From positions 3,690,416-3,754,415 of the forward strand of contig CM025852.1 of the NCBI GenBank assembly GCA_003952965.2: a stretch of DNA of 64,000 bases. The letters run 5' to 3'. The notes under the pieces are model-generated. The model saw nothing but the letters and a program-made list of their open reading frames with translations. It had not been told where the DNA came from and searched no databases. The stretch comes from Morella rubra (taxonomy: Eukaryota; Streptophyta; Magnoliopsida; Fagales; Myricaceae). The number at the start of each line of letters is the position of its first letter. The first letter of the stretch is position 1. Position numbers and translations under genes: made by a program. Positions 25,596-37,564 of the stretch are shown here, piece after piece.

Positions 25596-26456
25596 AAAAG
25601 TGTGGATCACCCAAGCTGTATAAGGATAAACCTGCAGTTACTAACAGCACACCACCTCCCTCTTCCGGCCAACAACACAGCCGTCTCCGGCCTTTTTTTC
25701 CGATCAATCTTGGGGGCCTAGTGATAGTTAACGGACCTTGGGTCCAGTTGTGTTACAGTAAAAGGCTTGTTCCCGTGTTGTTTTCTTTCTGACCCAATGT
25801 CATCCATTTTGTAAAGGGCCCAGTTTCGCACTATTGGCTTGCTTATTAATACAAAAGGAATTTGCATTGGAAAAAAAACAAAACACCCTCTCAAACAATT
25901 TGATGACAAAGTCAATTGATAGCGAAAACGTCATGCCGTTTTAGCAAGCTTGCTGGCTGCTGCGATCCCCTTCACGGGGGCGCGGCGCCACTGTTCACTA
26001 AACGGCAGACGGTTTTCACCCCAACGGCACAAAAACGTTCGGTAATTCTGTTTTGTATTTCAAAACATTTTTAAACATTTTTCACATTCATTTTTTTCAT
26101 TAATTTCAATACTTTTTCACTCATCTTAATAATTTTTTTAATAAATTTTAATATACTTTTTTACCGATTTCAAAAATATTTACACTATTTTTAAAAAAAC
26201 ATAAACTAAAATTGTTTTGACACCTAAACCGAACATAGCCGACAACTCTTTGATAACTAGGGAGTCGAGGACCTCCCTCGTCTCTTCTCTGTTGAAATCC
26301 GACGGCTGGTGGCTCCCACGTCAAGCGTGGCCAAATTGTAAAAGAGAGAAACGAACCTGTCCTTCTGACCCGCGAGATTCCGATCTATTCGTTTCGAGCT
26401 TTTTCGTTCTCAGCAGTCAGCATTTCAGACATAGCGAGAGGAGCAGGAAAACAGCC
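25596..26456. other. Upstream region of the KUP gene
   Basis: This contains unique sequence to about 26035. A possible MITE-like AT-rich stretch follows (26036-26242), whose ends both carry GTTCGGT next to a TTTTG motif in inverted form. The 5' leader of the KUP gene follows, ending at the ATG at 26457. A short frame at 25590-25700 with CxxC residues is not recognisable as a gene. Confidence 0.4.
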
Positions 26457-29400
26457 ATGGTACGTCTTCGACTCCCACATGACTAAGTAAATTCATTGTT
26501 TGCCATTGCCTTTGTCCCGCCCTTCAGAAAATCAGACGGAGCTTAATTTTTTGTGCTGTTTAATATCGTGTTATCATCTAACCGAGTGTTCATCATATCT
26601 AATTGAGTTCAATTTAGACGCTGCGTTATATAGCAGTTCAGTAGTGAAATCATTCTGGAAGAAATTGATCCGTTTTATTTGCACATGTGAGAGGAAATCA
26701 GTGAAGCATTGGGGAGTGAAATAGCCTAGCATTCACTGTCTGAACATGAGCAACTTAAATTCTTTGAGTTCTTCTTTTCTCATTGTCTATCTTTGGGCGT
26801 CTGCAATTCGGATAGATACAGCTCGATTGTTGCTCTGCACTTTCTGAGGCATATTGACAAACAATGATGTGGAATGGAGGTTAGAACAGAGACAATCGTT
26901 TATCCATCGGGGAATCTCAATAGGAACTGCGACTTCAAGATTGAATTGGTTTTTATCTAGTAAACTAGTATTGGTAAAATAAAAGCTACTTGATATTCAT
27001 GCTACGTTAAAAGAAACTAGTTTCAAAGATAACATTGGAAACCAATGACAAATTATGATCTTAATATGGCATTGCTTGAATGATCCAATAGTTGTCCATC
27101 TGCCTTGTAACTGGTATAGCTACTAATATTTCCGTGCAACTCCTCCACCCCCGGGGACCCTCTTCTCTTTCTTGGTTCAAACAGGCTGAACGAAGAGGTC
27201 AACAGGCACAACTGCTCCTTTTGGTATATCAGAGTTTTGGTCTAGTGTTTGGTGGCTTGAGCGTTTCCCCTCTTTATGTTTATAAGAGTACATTCTCTGG
27301 GAATTTGCGGAATTACCAAACTGAGGATACAGTTTTTGGGGTGTTTTCCTTGATCTTTTGGACTTTTATGCTTTTCTCAATGCTGAAGTATGTCATAATC
27401 ACATTGACTGCAAATGACAATGGTGAAGGTAAAAACTTATAACTTTGTCAAAGATAGTACAAGTTGTTTTCCTTGTTTTCTACTTTTGTATACGTATGAC
27501 TGTGCAGTCATTTGCAGGAGGAATTATGGCATTATATGCACTCCTTTGCCGACATGCAAAATTCTCTTTGCTTCCTAATTACCAGGCAGCAGATGAGGAG
27601 CTTTTAACACATCATAATCTGGGTTACTCAGACAGAAATGTGCCTTCCTCTTCAATCAGAAGATTTGTTGAGAGGCATAAAAAAGCAAAAACCGGCTTAC
27701 TGGTTGTTGCTTTATTTGGTGCATGCATGGTAATTTGCATTGGTGTCCTCGCTCCTGCAATATCTGGTAAAGGCACTTTCTTTGTCCATTTTTTTCTGTG
27801 TGAGTTTTCCGGTGGGACTTGCACTGGCTAATTTTATGGTCACCACATGGTTTTTTTTTTCTCTCTTCCTATATACCTTTGCTAATTGATATCTGGTTTT
27901 GGCAGTTCGTTCTTCCATTGAGGGGCTGAGTGTTCGAGCAACCAATGTGCCTAATAGTGAGTATGACACAACTGCGCACACACTTGTATGCATAGATTTT
28001 CAATATGCTATGAATTTCTTGAGAAAATTTGAAAGTTAATGTTTATGTTAAAAAAAAAGGCCCTATTAACTTGAGTAGTAGAAGGGACTTCTTAGAAATA
28101 TAAATTTTATCTGTTAGAGCAAGATTGCATGCAAGAGTTATGAGGAAAATGAAACGAGATGGTGTAATGAGAACAAAAGAGGACTATATGTGAGTGCAGG
28201 TGCAATGAGGGAGGAGAAACATGTGGTCTCTATGATGGTCATGTTTCTCACGGGAATGAGTGAACAATTATTAGATTAAGCCTGAGGTAATATAGATTTG
28301 ATTTCAGATCCTTTCAGTGACACTGAAAAGGTACAGACAGGGAAGAGAGGAAAAAAGGGCTGGGGGATCTTCTTCTGGAATTGTCTGTTTCTTGCATATG
28401 AAAAGATTTCATTTTTCCAAGTTTTAAACATGTTTCTCCTAGCCATAATGTGTCCATCCTATTTACTATCTTTTCTTGACCTTTCATTCAATTAAATAAC
28501 CCTTGAGTAATTCCACAGGTGTTGTCATTGTTATGGCCTGTGTTTTATTGGTTGTGGTTTTTGTCTTGCAACACCGGGGCGGCCGCAAGGTGGCATTTAT
28601 GTTTGCTCCCATTATGATTCTGTGGTTACTGTTGATCGCTATTGTTGGGGTCTACAATGTGATTGTGTGGAATTCAAGTGTATACCAGGCTCTTTCTCCT
28701 TATTATATTTACAAGTTCTTTAAGGACACTGGAAAAGATGGTTGGATTTCTCTTGGAGGAATAATTCTCTGTGCTACTGGTAAATATGATCTTCAAGATC
28801 TCCTCTGGTTCATTAAGTTATGCTCTTGTTAATTGTTGTAGGCTTTTAATGTCAACTGCAGGAACAGAAGCTATGTCTGCAGAGCTTGGCTACTTCACTG
28901 CTGCATCAATGAGGGTATGCAAAAAGATTGATTGCAGAATAGGGTTCTGTTCCATTATTAACCTTTTAGGGTGACAATGTAGAAGCCAGAAGGAAGACCT
29001 TATGACGATTTACTCATTTCAATGGTTAAATGGGTTAAGAACTTTGAAGCTTACTCCAAATTTTGTTTTAGAAAGAATCTGTACACTACCATTCATATTT
29101 GAACTCGTACCTACCCCATAGGTTAGAAGGTATTGATCCTCTCGAACCATTGAATTTTACCTACTTGTTTAGACTGTAATTGTTGACCATAGAAAATCAG
29201 GATTCTGGTGCAAAAATCTACAGTGTGGTCTGTCAAGCTAAATATTTAATTGAGCAAGTACTTGCTGTCATCTCTTCTGCATTGATCACCTGAACTTTTA
29301 GGACTAGTTTTTGATCCAAATCTGCAACCTCAACTGCTTAGTTACGAGGATGTGTTTAGTTTCTCTCAGGACCTTAAAATCTTCTCACTTGTGTCTGGGT

Positions 29401-32148
29401 CACTTTTTTCCTCCCTTTTTGCCTCCAAGCCCACGGGCCACTTAAGTACTTAGAGTCGAGTAAAAGGATAGAGTGTGCTGGCTTAAGCATTGGAGTTGTG
29501 AACATTAGAATATTTCAGCAGAATCAGAGTATGCATAGCTGACTCTCAAACTTTTACCGTATATACCATCTTGATAAAAATGGAGAAAAGCTTGTTTATT
29601 TGAATCATGGTAATTATTGCAGTTTATGGTAGTTTCCTTCAGTTGGCCCACCCCACCTGTCTCCTTTAATATTGAAAAGATCTTGTTTCATACTCTTCTT
29701 TCTGTATAATCTCTCAACATTTGGGGGATCAAGTAACGGGCTCAATGAGTGTTTCATGTTGTGAACTTACCCATGTTAGAATTTTACGTCACTGCTGTAC
29801 CATAATTTTGTAAGGTTAGGCTGCTTATTATTGTGACTCAGGTCAAACATTCTTTTTCTTTTTTTTCTTCCATTCTGAAAGTTCAAACTTTCTCGCCTCA
29901 TTTTTCTCATTAATTTGTCAACATTGCTGCAAGGAAATATTTAAGTGTTCTTTCTTACTGCAGGTCGCATTTTCTAGTGTTATTTACCCATGTCTAATAC
30001 TTCAATACATGGGTCAGGCTGCATTTATTTCAAAGAACTTCGATGCAATTTCTACAAGCTTTTATGATTCCATTCCGGGTAAGTTTGTTTGAGGAATAAA
30101 CTATCATTGTGCATATCTGTGGGTATGGCATTCACCCCGAGAAACACCACTTAGTTGTTCTTCACCCCTTCTCTTTTTCTTCTGTTTACTTTTTCTTTTC
30201 GATAAATCTCAAAGTTTTTTCCAAATGGTAAGAGTTTGCGACTAGATAAAGGAAACAACTTGTCAACTAGCTTTAGTTTTGCAAGCCATTTAGTGGTCTA
30301 GGGCAGTGAATGAGAGCTTGAGTTTGATTTCTGTTTCTGATGAGCTAATCGTGAGCAACACTGGGCTTGACTTGATTGGGCAGTTACACCTGGGCCAGTG
30401 AACCGCGATAAAACCAACCAATTAGAAGTCATTTCCAAGCATGTGTAGTGTTTTTTGTTTATTTTGTTGGTCATATTTTTTTATAATTATGTTTCTCATG
30501 CAACATTCTTTCCATGTTTGTAGATCCCTTATTTTGGCCAATGCTTGTGGTGGCAATTTTTGCTGCAATGATTGCCAGTCAGGGTGTTATATGTGGCACA
30601 GTCTCAATTGTCAGACAATGCCACGCATTAGGATGTTTCCCTCGTGTCAAGGTTGTTCATACAAGGAGATGGATCCCTGGTCAGATATACATCCCTGAGA
30701 TAAACTGGACCCTTATGGTTCTCACTCTGGTTGTCACAGTTGGTTTCCGAGATACAAATGGCATTGGCAATGCCTATGGTAAGTCTTTTTTTTTTTGGTC
30801 AAGATTTTCTTTAAACTGTCTGTTTTCTGTACTTTGCAAACAGAGCTTAGAGTGTTAGATACCGCCTCTGGATTCAGTGTCATTTATTTCTAGCGCTACC
30901 TTTATGTCAGTGTGGAGTGATCTGTCAAAAATGGGGATGACTGATCATTTTGTTGTTTGTCCTATGTTCTGCATGATAACATATCATTCCTTCTGTCTCC
31001 TTCATTCTTCAGCAAGAGCTAATATCGCAATGTCACTTTCAGGGTTTGCATATCTGACTATGACATTTGTGACAACCTGGTTGATGTCACTCGTCATCAA
31101 CCTCGTATGGCATAAGAGTCTCATTTTTTCCCTGTCATTCATCCTATTCTTTGGATCAGTTGAGATTATCTTCCTTTCATCTTCTGTCATGAGAATCCCC
31201 AAAGGTGGATGGGTTCCTCTAGTGATTGCTGCGGTGTTCATGGGCATTATGTATGTGTGGCACTATGGGTCCAGGAAGAAGTATTTATATGACCTGCATA
31301 ACAAGGTTTCCATGAAATGGCTACTGACACAAGGTCCTGGTCTTGGTATCATTAAGGTTCCTGGGATTGGCCTCGTATACACTGAATTAGCAACTGGAGT
31401 GCCAGCCATGTTTAGTCACTTCTTAACCAATTTACCGGCCTTTTATCAAGTGGTTGTCTTCGTCTGTGTTAAAACTGTTCCAGTTCCATATGTACCCCAT
31501 GAAGAACGTTATCTCATTGGCCGGATTGGCCCCAAATCTTATCGGATGTACCGCTGCATAGTCCGAAATGGTTACAAAGATGTTAATAACCACGAGGATG
31601 ATTTTGAAGATGATCTGGTGATGAGCATAGCAGAGTTCATCCAACTGGAAGCAGAAGGTCCCCGAATTCTTGATGGCTCAGTGGATGGCCGAATGGCAGT
31701 TGTGAGAACATCTGAAAAATTTGGGACTAGATTACGAAGGTCAGAATCTGCATTCTTCCCAGAAAGCAGCACCTCGAGTGCTTTGGCTTCTACGCCTGTG
31801 AGTAGCAGCAAGTCAGCCACACTGCAGAATTTGAAGTCCATGAACAGGCAGGAGGAATCTACCCATCTCAACCATAGGCCAATGGTTCGTTTCGAGTTGC
31901 TGAATACAAAATACAGGGATATACATGTCAAGCAAGAGCTCTTGGAGCTTGTGGAAGCTAAGCATGCTGAGGTAGCATACGTTATTGGCCACTCGCATGT
32001 CAAAGCAAAGTGGAATTCATCGTTCTTAAAGAAGTTTGCAGTCAATATGGTGTACTCCTTCCTACGTAAAAACAGCCGTGCCCCTTCTGTGGGCTTGAAC
32101 ATCCCCCATATCTGCTTGATCGAAGTTGGTATGACCTACTATGTGTAG
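26457..32148 (+). CDS. KT/HAK/KUP potassium transporter homologue (9 exons, 778 aa) with altered ion site
   Basis: A multi-pass membrane protein of the K+ uptake permease family, nearest by eye to the KUP2/KUP3/KUP6/KUP8 group. Exons: 26457-26459 (ATG only), 27185-27428, 27518-27766, 27906-27956, 28519-28779, 28862-28914, 29964-30078, 30524-30778, 31043-32148. All junctions are GT-AG and the total is exactly 779 codons. The first exon is chosen because ATG followed by GTACGT joins in frame to MAERRGQQ; it is the least certain part. Family hallmarks remain: [36 protein letters not shown]-type [23 protein letters not shown] and EVGMTYYV at the C-terminus. The TM1 motif reads GGLSVSPLY where GDLS(I/T)SPLY is normal. 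The TM3 motif reads [10 protein letters not shown] where GDGVLTPAIS is normal. The usual GGTFALYS reads GGIMALYA. Transport activity is therefore doubtful, yet no stop or frameshift is seen. Confidence 0.9.
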
Positions 32149-32542
32149 CAGAAACAACGTTCGTAGACGGCTGATTAGCACGGCATACAGTTCAGGTGAG
32201 CTTTCCGACCTGAAGTTGTATGAGGTTTCTTTCTCCGGCACCATGGGCGGTTGCTAAATTTGTTATAATGGAGTATTTGACAGATTTGTTGGTCTGGAAT
32301 CTTCAGCTGACGAAACGTTAGGGAGCTAAAGGCTGCTTTTGAATGCCAGTGTGTTCGATTCAGTTTATTGCTGTACAAAATGCAAGGATCCTGCCTCCTA
32401 GCAATTGGTTTTGTTAAGTAAGCTATCTTAGATCACGGATCGATCCTCCAGTTCTGAAGCGACACCATTTTTTATTTTCCAAAACCATTTTGCTTCAGCT
32501 ACAAGAGTAGTCATCACATGGAAGAGATTCATTTTCTTAAAA
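32149..32542. other. KUP 3' flank
   Basis: This is the 3' untranslated region and spacer after the stop codon at 32146-32148. No other gene is visible. The sequence runs directly into a MITE. Confidence 0.5.
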
Positions 32543-32964
32543 GGGAAATTTACAAATACTACACTAGGTTTTAACGATTTTTTAAAAAACTCACTGAGTT
32601 TTAAAAAATTTCAAAACGCTCACTAGGTTTATCATTTTTATATAAAAACTCACTGAACCCAACGCCGTTAGACCGGTTTAACAGAAAATTCATCCCGTTC
32701 AATCATACTGTGACACGTGTCTTTAAATAAATAAAAAATTTAAAATTAAATCTAAAATTAATAAAAAAACATAATTAATTTAAAAAAAAAAATTTGAAAG
32801 GATCGAGGACGGGATGAATTTTCCGTTAAATCAATCTAACGGCGTTGGGTTCAATGAGTTTTTATATCAAAATAATAAACTTAATAAGTATTTTAAAATT
32901 TTTTAAAACTCAATGAATTTTTTAAAAAATTATTAAAACTCAGTGTGGTATTTATAAATTTCCC
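32543..32964. mobile_element. Mutator-type MITE (422 bp)
   Basis: This is nearly a complete inverted repeat. The left end GGGAAATTTACAAATACTAC and the right end, read inward, GGGAAATTTATAAATACCAC are alike over most of both 200-bp arms. Perfect 9-bp duplications TTCTTAAAA lie at 32534-32542 and 32965-32973. Duplication length and long arms fit a Mutator-derived MITE. Confidence 0.92.
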
Positions 32965-32973
32965 TTCTTAAAA

Positions 32974-33943
32974 ATTTGACAAGGGTTCTCAGGCAGCATG
33001 CTGTATCACTGTCTTCCTCGTTCTCTGGGAATGGGACCCGATTCCAGAAACGAAGCTTTGACCAAATACCATACCACTCTAAACACAAAGACTGCCTTTT
33101 CCACCGAAATTGAGAGGGTAATCATTCTCCTACATGAGCATAAGAGCTGAAGACTAAATATTAATTCAGAAAAAGAAAAATATAAGCTAGTAAATAAGAA
33201 AAATACTATGTTCTCTGTACTCGAAATAAAATAATTCCCCCATTGCTCATAAAACAGTAAGAATTAACTTCTTGTATTTTTGCCTAACAACGATTGTTAC
33301 TTGTATGTAGTCCAAAATATATGATGGATTTTTCACCTGGGAATGTACGGTTTTAGAAAAATGTTAAGAGTTGAAATAAGTGGGTTTTTTTTTTCTTTTT
33401 TCTTAAAACTTATGTACATTTTAACAACAAAAAAAACTTCAGAACTTAGAGTAAAAGAAAAATAAATTCAACTGAAGTCCTATGAGTGTTAAAATGAATG
33501 AAGAAAAGAGGTCTAAATAACGACCTATCAGCTACAGTTGAGGTAGGCCAGAATTTAGCAAGTAAGTAAATAAACAATACAAGAAAAAAAAAATAACTAA
33601 ATCAATGAATAAAATAATAATTTAGAAAACATTAATAAACTAATAAATAAAATCCACGAGTTAAATGACAAATCCCAATTTAGCAATTAAAATGTGAAAA
33701 ACAAATCCTCAATTCCCCAAGTCCGAAGCAATCCCAACCCCACTCCCCAAATTTTCTGGACCAGAAATTTCTCTTTTCCCTTCTCTGAACGGCATTTCAA
33801 ATCTCCTGACCTCTCCATATATCGGAATCGTACACTGATATCGTTGAAATACAAACCCCCCACTCTCTCTCTATCTGCCTGTCTTTGATGCAAGTGTTCG
33901 TAACTTCTTGGAATCGGACCCTGACCCCCCGGGATTGGAACTC
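32974..33943. other. Spacer between KUP and CPBP genes
   Basis: AT-rich DNA with no gene I can support. The last 200 bases, rich in C and T, probably hold the promoter and leader of the CPBP gene. No clear TATA box is identified. Confidence 0.45.
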
Positions 33944-35968
33944 ATGTTGAGCTCCTCTTGCTCTCAGTGTCTCACCCATCGGCCCTTCCTTCTTCCCTCC
34001 ATCTCTCGAATTAGGGTTTCTAGCCGACGCGGTAGTCTTTACCCAAATACCCAAGCTTTCCGGAGCTTTCAATCTCATTCGACCATCTCAAAGAACGTAA
34101 GCAACTCTGAAATTATCTTTTCGTCGTTTTTCTTCTTTTCCTTTTATTGAATGTCATCACATGGGGCGTGTGTGTGTGTGTTTATTTTGTCGAATTGAAT
34201 GTCTGATTAGCTTTTAGCCGTATTTGATTGCTGAGAAAAGACAAGAAAAATGCTAATTTTCAATTTTTGGATGTTTACTGTCTGGAACCTGAGTTCGTAG
34301 GCTTTGTTGAATCTACTGTACATCGTTGGTGTTAAATTTTTGTCGAGAGAATATGAGTTGAATACTTCTGAGTTCATCTTTATTTTCTTTTTTGGGTTGC
34401 ATTATTGAGATCGGTAGGTTCCTAAGGATTTTCTGGTTCCCCGCTTACTTTGCAGAAGTTCAAAATATCATGCTTTAGGCATGAGGATTTTGCTTCAGAA
34501 ACCTCAAAGCCCGAATTTGTTGAACATTATTTGCCAGAGGAATCAGTGAAGCCAGAAAATGACAAGTCTTGTGCTGGTAATAGGGATTGGGCATCAAGTC
34601 TTCGAGAGGTAACTATTTGGTTATGATTCCTCTTATGTCATGGTTATGTCATGGTTATCTCATATTTAGTAATATTGGGTGCCGTTGATGCTATTATGTA
34701 ATGTATGTGCTTTCTGTCATTTGTTATAGAAGTAAATATTGCCTGGCTAATTGGACAACAAGATCTTTTTGGTAGGAGACACCTCAAAGCACTGTTAGAT
34801 TTACAATAATGTTGTGAATTAGAAATCAGGAGATCCGACAAGACCAGTTAACTTTAAGTGGTGAGGCAGTTAGCATTTGTGCTGAACCTACTCGTAGAAC
34901 CCTAAGTTATGGAGTTTCCCTGCAGTATGTGAGTTAATTGACTAATAGAAAAGCCATTATTGGTGACATCATATACTTCCATGTGGAATGCTAAACCCTT
35001 CAGCAATTCTGAGCATATAGACTAGAGGAATTTGTTGGTTCAAGATCGAATTCATGCAATTTTTTATTTGTGGATTTGCATGATAGATGTGCTTTATATG
35101 GTTGCCCAGGAAGAATTGTAAGAATGAATGTTACTTTGATTGACCGTCCATGTTCTTTTACTACTAATTATGAAGAAAGTTTTAAACATCCACCATGGTG
35201 TCCACCAACTGATGGATGAAGTTGCAGGCTACAAAGGCAGTGTTTAAGGTGATTGGGAGTCGATGGACTGTACCTTGGACAGCAGAGACAATACTGCAGG
35301 TTATGCTTCTTTGGATTGCTGCATTCTGGTTCATAGGCTCTTGGATGATTCCGTTTGCAGCCCACATGGCAGGTTTCAATAAGGACTCTCTGACATTTAG
35401 AGGACAGGCTTTATTCAGCCTCATAACTGACGTTACCGAAGGCCTCGCTGGAATTGTAATCCTTTACCGTTGCCTTTCTAGGTTTCGTCCTCTTCCACCT
35501 GACTGGTTTAGGTTTAGCCTGAGAGGGAACTGGCATATTGATGTTATTCTTGGATGCTTCATGTTTCCCTTGGTCAACCGGCTCTCACAGTTCAACCTTA
35601 ACCTACTGCCGCTGTTGCCTTCCACGCCTGTCACCCTCTCAAGTGTTGAGCAGTCGATTTTGGCTCGGGACCCTGTGGCGATGGCATTATATGCGGTAGT
35701 AGTTTCCATTTGTGCTCCTGTCTGGGAGGAAATTGTCTTTCGTGGTTTTCTTCTTCCTTCCTTGACCAAGTACATGCCTGTATGGTGTGCAATACTGGTG
35801 AGCTCAGTTGTCTTCGCTCTAGCCCATTTTAATGTACAGAGGATGCTACCGCTTATTTTTCTTGGGGTGGTAATGGGTGTTATTTTTACAAGGTCGAGGA
35901 ATCTATTACCATCAATGCTCTTGCATAGCCTCTGGAATGGATTTGTGTTCTTGGATCTTATGAAATAG
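33944..35968 (+). CDS. CPBP/CAAX (Abi) family membrane protease, probably plastid (3 exons, 348 aa)
   Basis: Exons: 33944-34096, 34456-34608, 35228-35968; GT-AG junctions and open frame. The first 50 residues are rich in Ser and Arg with few acids (MLSSSCSQCL start), like a chloroplast transit peptide. After an acidic linker come several membrane segments in exon 3. The catalytic pattern of the CPBP (PF02517-type) family is complete: Glu269-Glu270 with Arg274 (EEIVFR), His302 (ALAHFN) and His334 (LLHSLWN). The sequence is close to what I remember of Arabidopsis At1g14270. Substrates are unknown to me; the family includes type II CAAX prenyl proteases and plastid scaffold or protease proteins. 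The 3' end and flank have an inverted relic copy at 10078-10585. Confidence 0.92.
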
Positions 35969-36977
35969 CTTCTTAAAGTTGTGCTTGCTATGTAGTACAG
36001 TGATAGGTCTATCCTACATCAGGTGGAGCACAATTTCAGGCTGCAATTCTTCAAATGATCGAGTCTATGCCCTACAAGGATGGATGGCGGTTCTGTATCA
36101 GCAAAGTTGATCAAAATATCCTTCACAAAGCATTAGGAGTCCTCATTCTCGGTGCAAGTATCAAGCATACTCAGTGCAAGTATCGAGTATTGGGGTCACG
36201 GGCTGTTGTATCAAATCTTGTAGGTCGAGAGGAGCAATCCACTAGATCGTTCATGTCCGGACATACAGGATATAAGGTGAAAGAGGGAGAATGTGAACAA
36301 TCTTTTTCAAAAATGGATCTAGCACTCCTGCAATGTGAAATTCTGTTGTAAATCTCTTGATGAGCTGTTTCATTTCTCTCTCGCTCTGTGTCTCCTGTCT
36401 GTCTCTGGCGGTTTGCATTTTGGTTTTCTAGGACTAACTTATCTTGTGATCAAACTTCTCCCCTGAAAATATCTCTCTCCATTCCCCTAGTGGGGAAAAG
36501 GCCTTGAACATTGGCCCATTCTTCTCCGGCAAGCGCGTGTTTTTAATGCTATATAAGCTTATAGTGCCTGACGAGAAAAAATCCCCTAACGTTCCCTGAC
36601 CAAGAAAACCTCGAGCTCGAACCAAGGTAGTCATTATCAAGGCATGTCGTCAAGCTAGACTTTGTTTAAAGATTAGGAACTTCAAACTAATATTACAGAG
36701 TATACCGACAGGACATTATTCTCTTACGAATTGATCCAACTTCAGCGAAAATGGAAGTTAGAAGAGAATACGGACTGATGAGAAAAAAATCCTGTCCCTT
36801 ACCAGGGTCATCCAGATTTGACACTAATGTCTCGCAATGAGCCTAGTTAAGCAAGTTACCTTGTGGCTTGTAGAGGAAAACTAGTCCAGTCGATGAAGTT
36901 CGATCAGATTTGAATTTGCGTGCCTGCCTCTTTTTAGTCTTTAGGTCTCTAACCTCATAAAAATAAAAATAAAAATT
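35969..36977. other. CPBP 3' flank and spacer
   Basis: 35969-36320 is the source-like copy of the inverted relic at 10.1-10.6 kb and probably includes the 3' untranslated region. 36321-36977 has no counterpart there and no recognisable gene. Confidence 0.5.
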
Positions 36978-37060
36978 GTCAGAAGTGGGATTTGAACCCA
37001 CGCCCTCTCTCGAAGACCAGAACTTGAGTCTGGCGCCTTAGACCACTCGGCCATCCTGAC
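36978..37060 (-). tRNA. tRNA-Leu (CAA)
   Basis: The minus strand folds as an 83-nt class II tRNA. The acceptor ends GTCAGGA and TTCTGAC pair with one G-U. The A box is TGGCCGAGTGG and the B box GGTTCAAATCC. The anticodon arm is CCAGA-CTCAAGT-TCTGG with anticodon CAA. There is a long variable arm and no intron. A run of T follows on the minus strand, as expected for a Pol III terminator. Confidence 0.96.
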
Positions 37061-37528
37061 TGATGTTCCTAAGTGGCTTTCTTTTTTTATTAATTTAAGT
37101 TCTATGAGTTTTCCAACTTCAAAATAGCTTGTCTAAAATTTTCGAAGTTCATACTTGGGATACTCATGTGATTTTAATTTTTTTTGAAGGACCGTATTTT
37201 TTGTTTTTGAACTATCTCAATAGAGTCCAATCAATGCATCCATTCAATAATACTTTAGAGAGAAGTGCCGATGTGTGACAGCTTTCATTAACTTAACATT
37301 GTATCATGATCCAACTTATAAATTGAATATATATATCGGCCTCTTCAACTTTCTTAACCTCTTGCCATGGATTCCTTTTGGCCTACCCATGTCTTTTTTC
37401 TTTATCTAATTGAATACTTTTGTCACATACGGCATACCAATGTGGGCAAGTTGCTGCTGTCACATATTTCTCTTTCTTAGTAACATCTAGCTTTTGTCTG
37501 CAAATCTTGCCCCACCGTACCCATCTCT

Positions 37529-37564
<36 letters not shown>

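Noticed and set aside
25523..25792. Frame with a CxxC motif (CQKCGSPKLY)
   Set aside because: Only one Cys pair, starts within array marker block M, and has no homologue I recognise.
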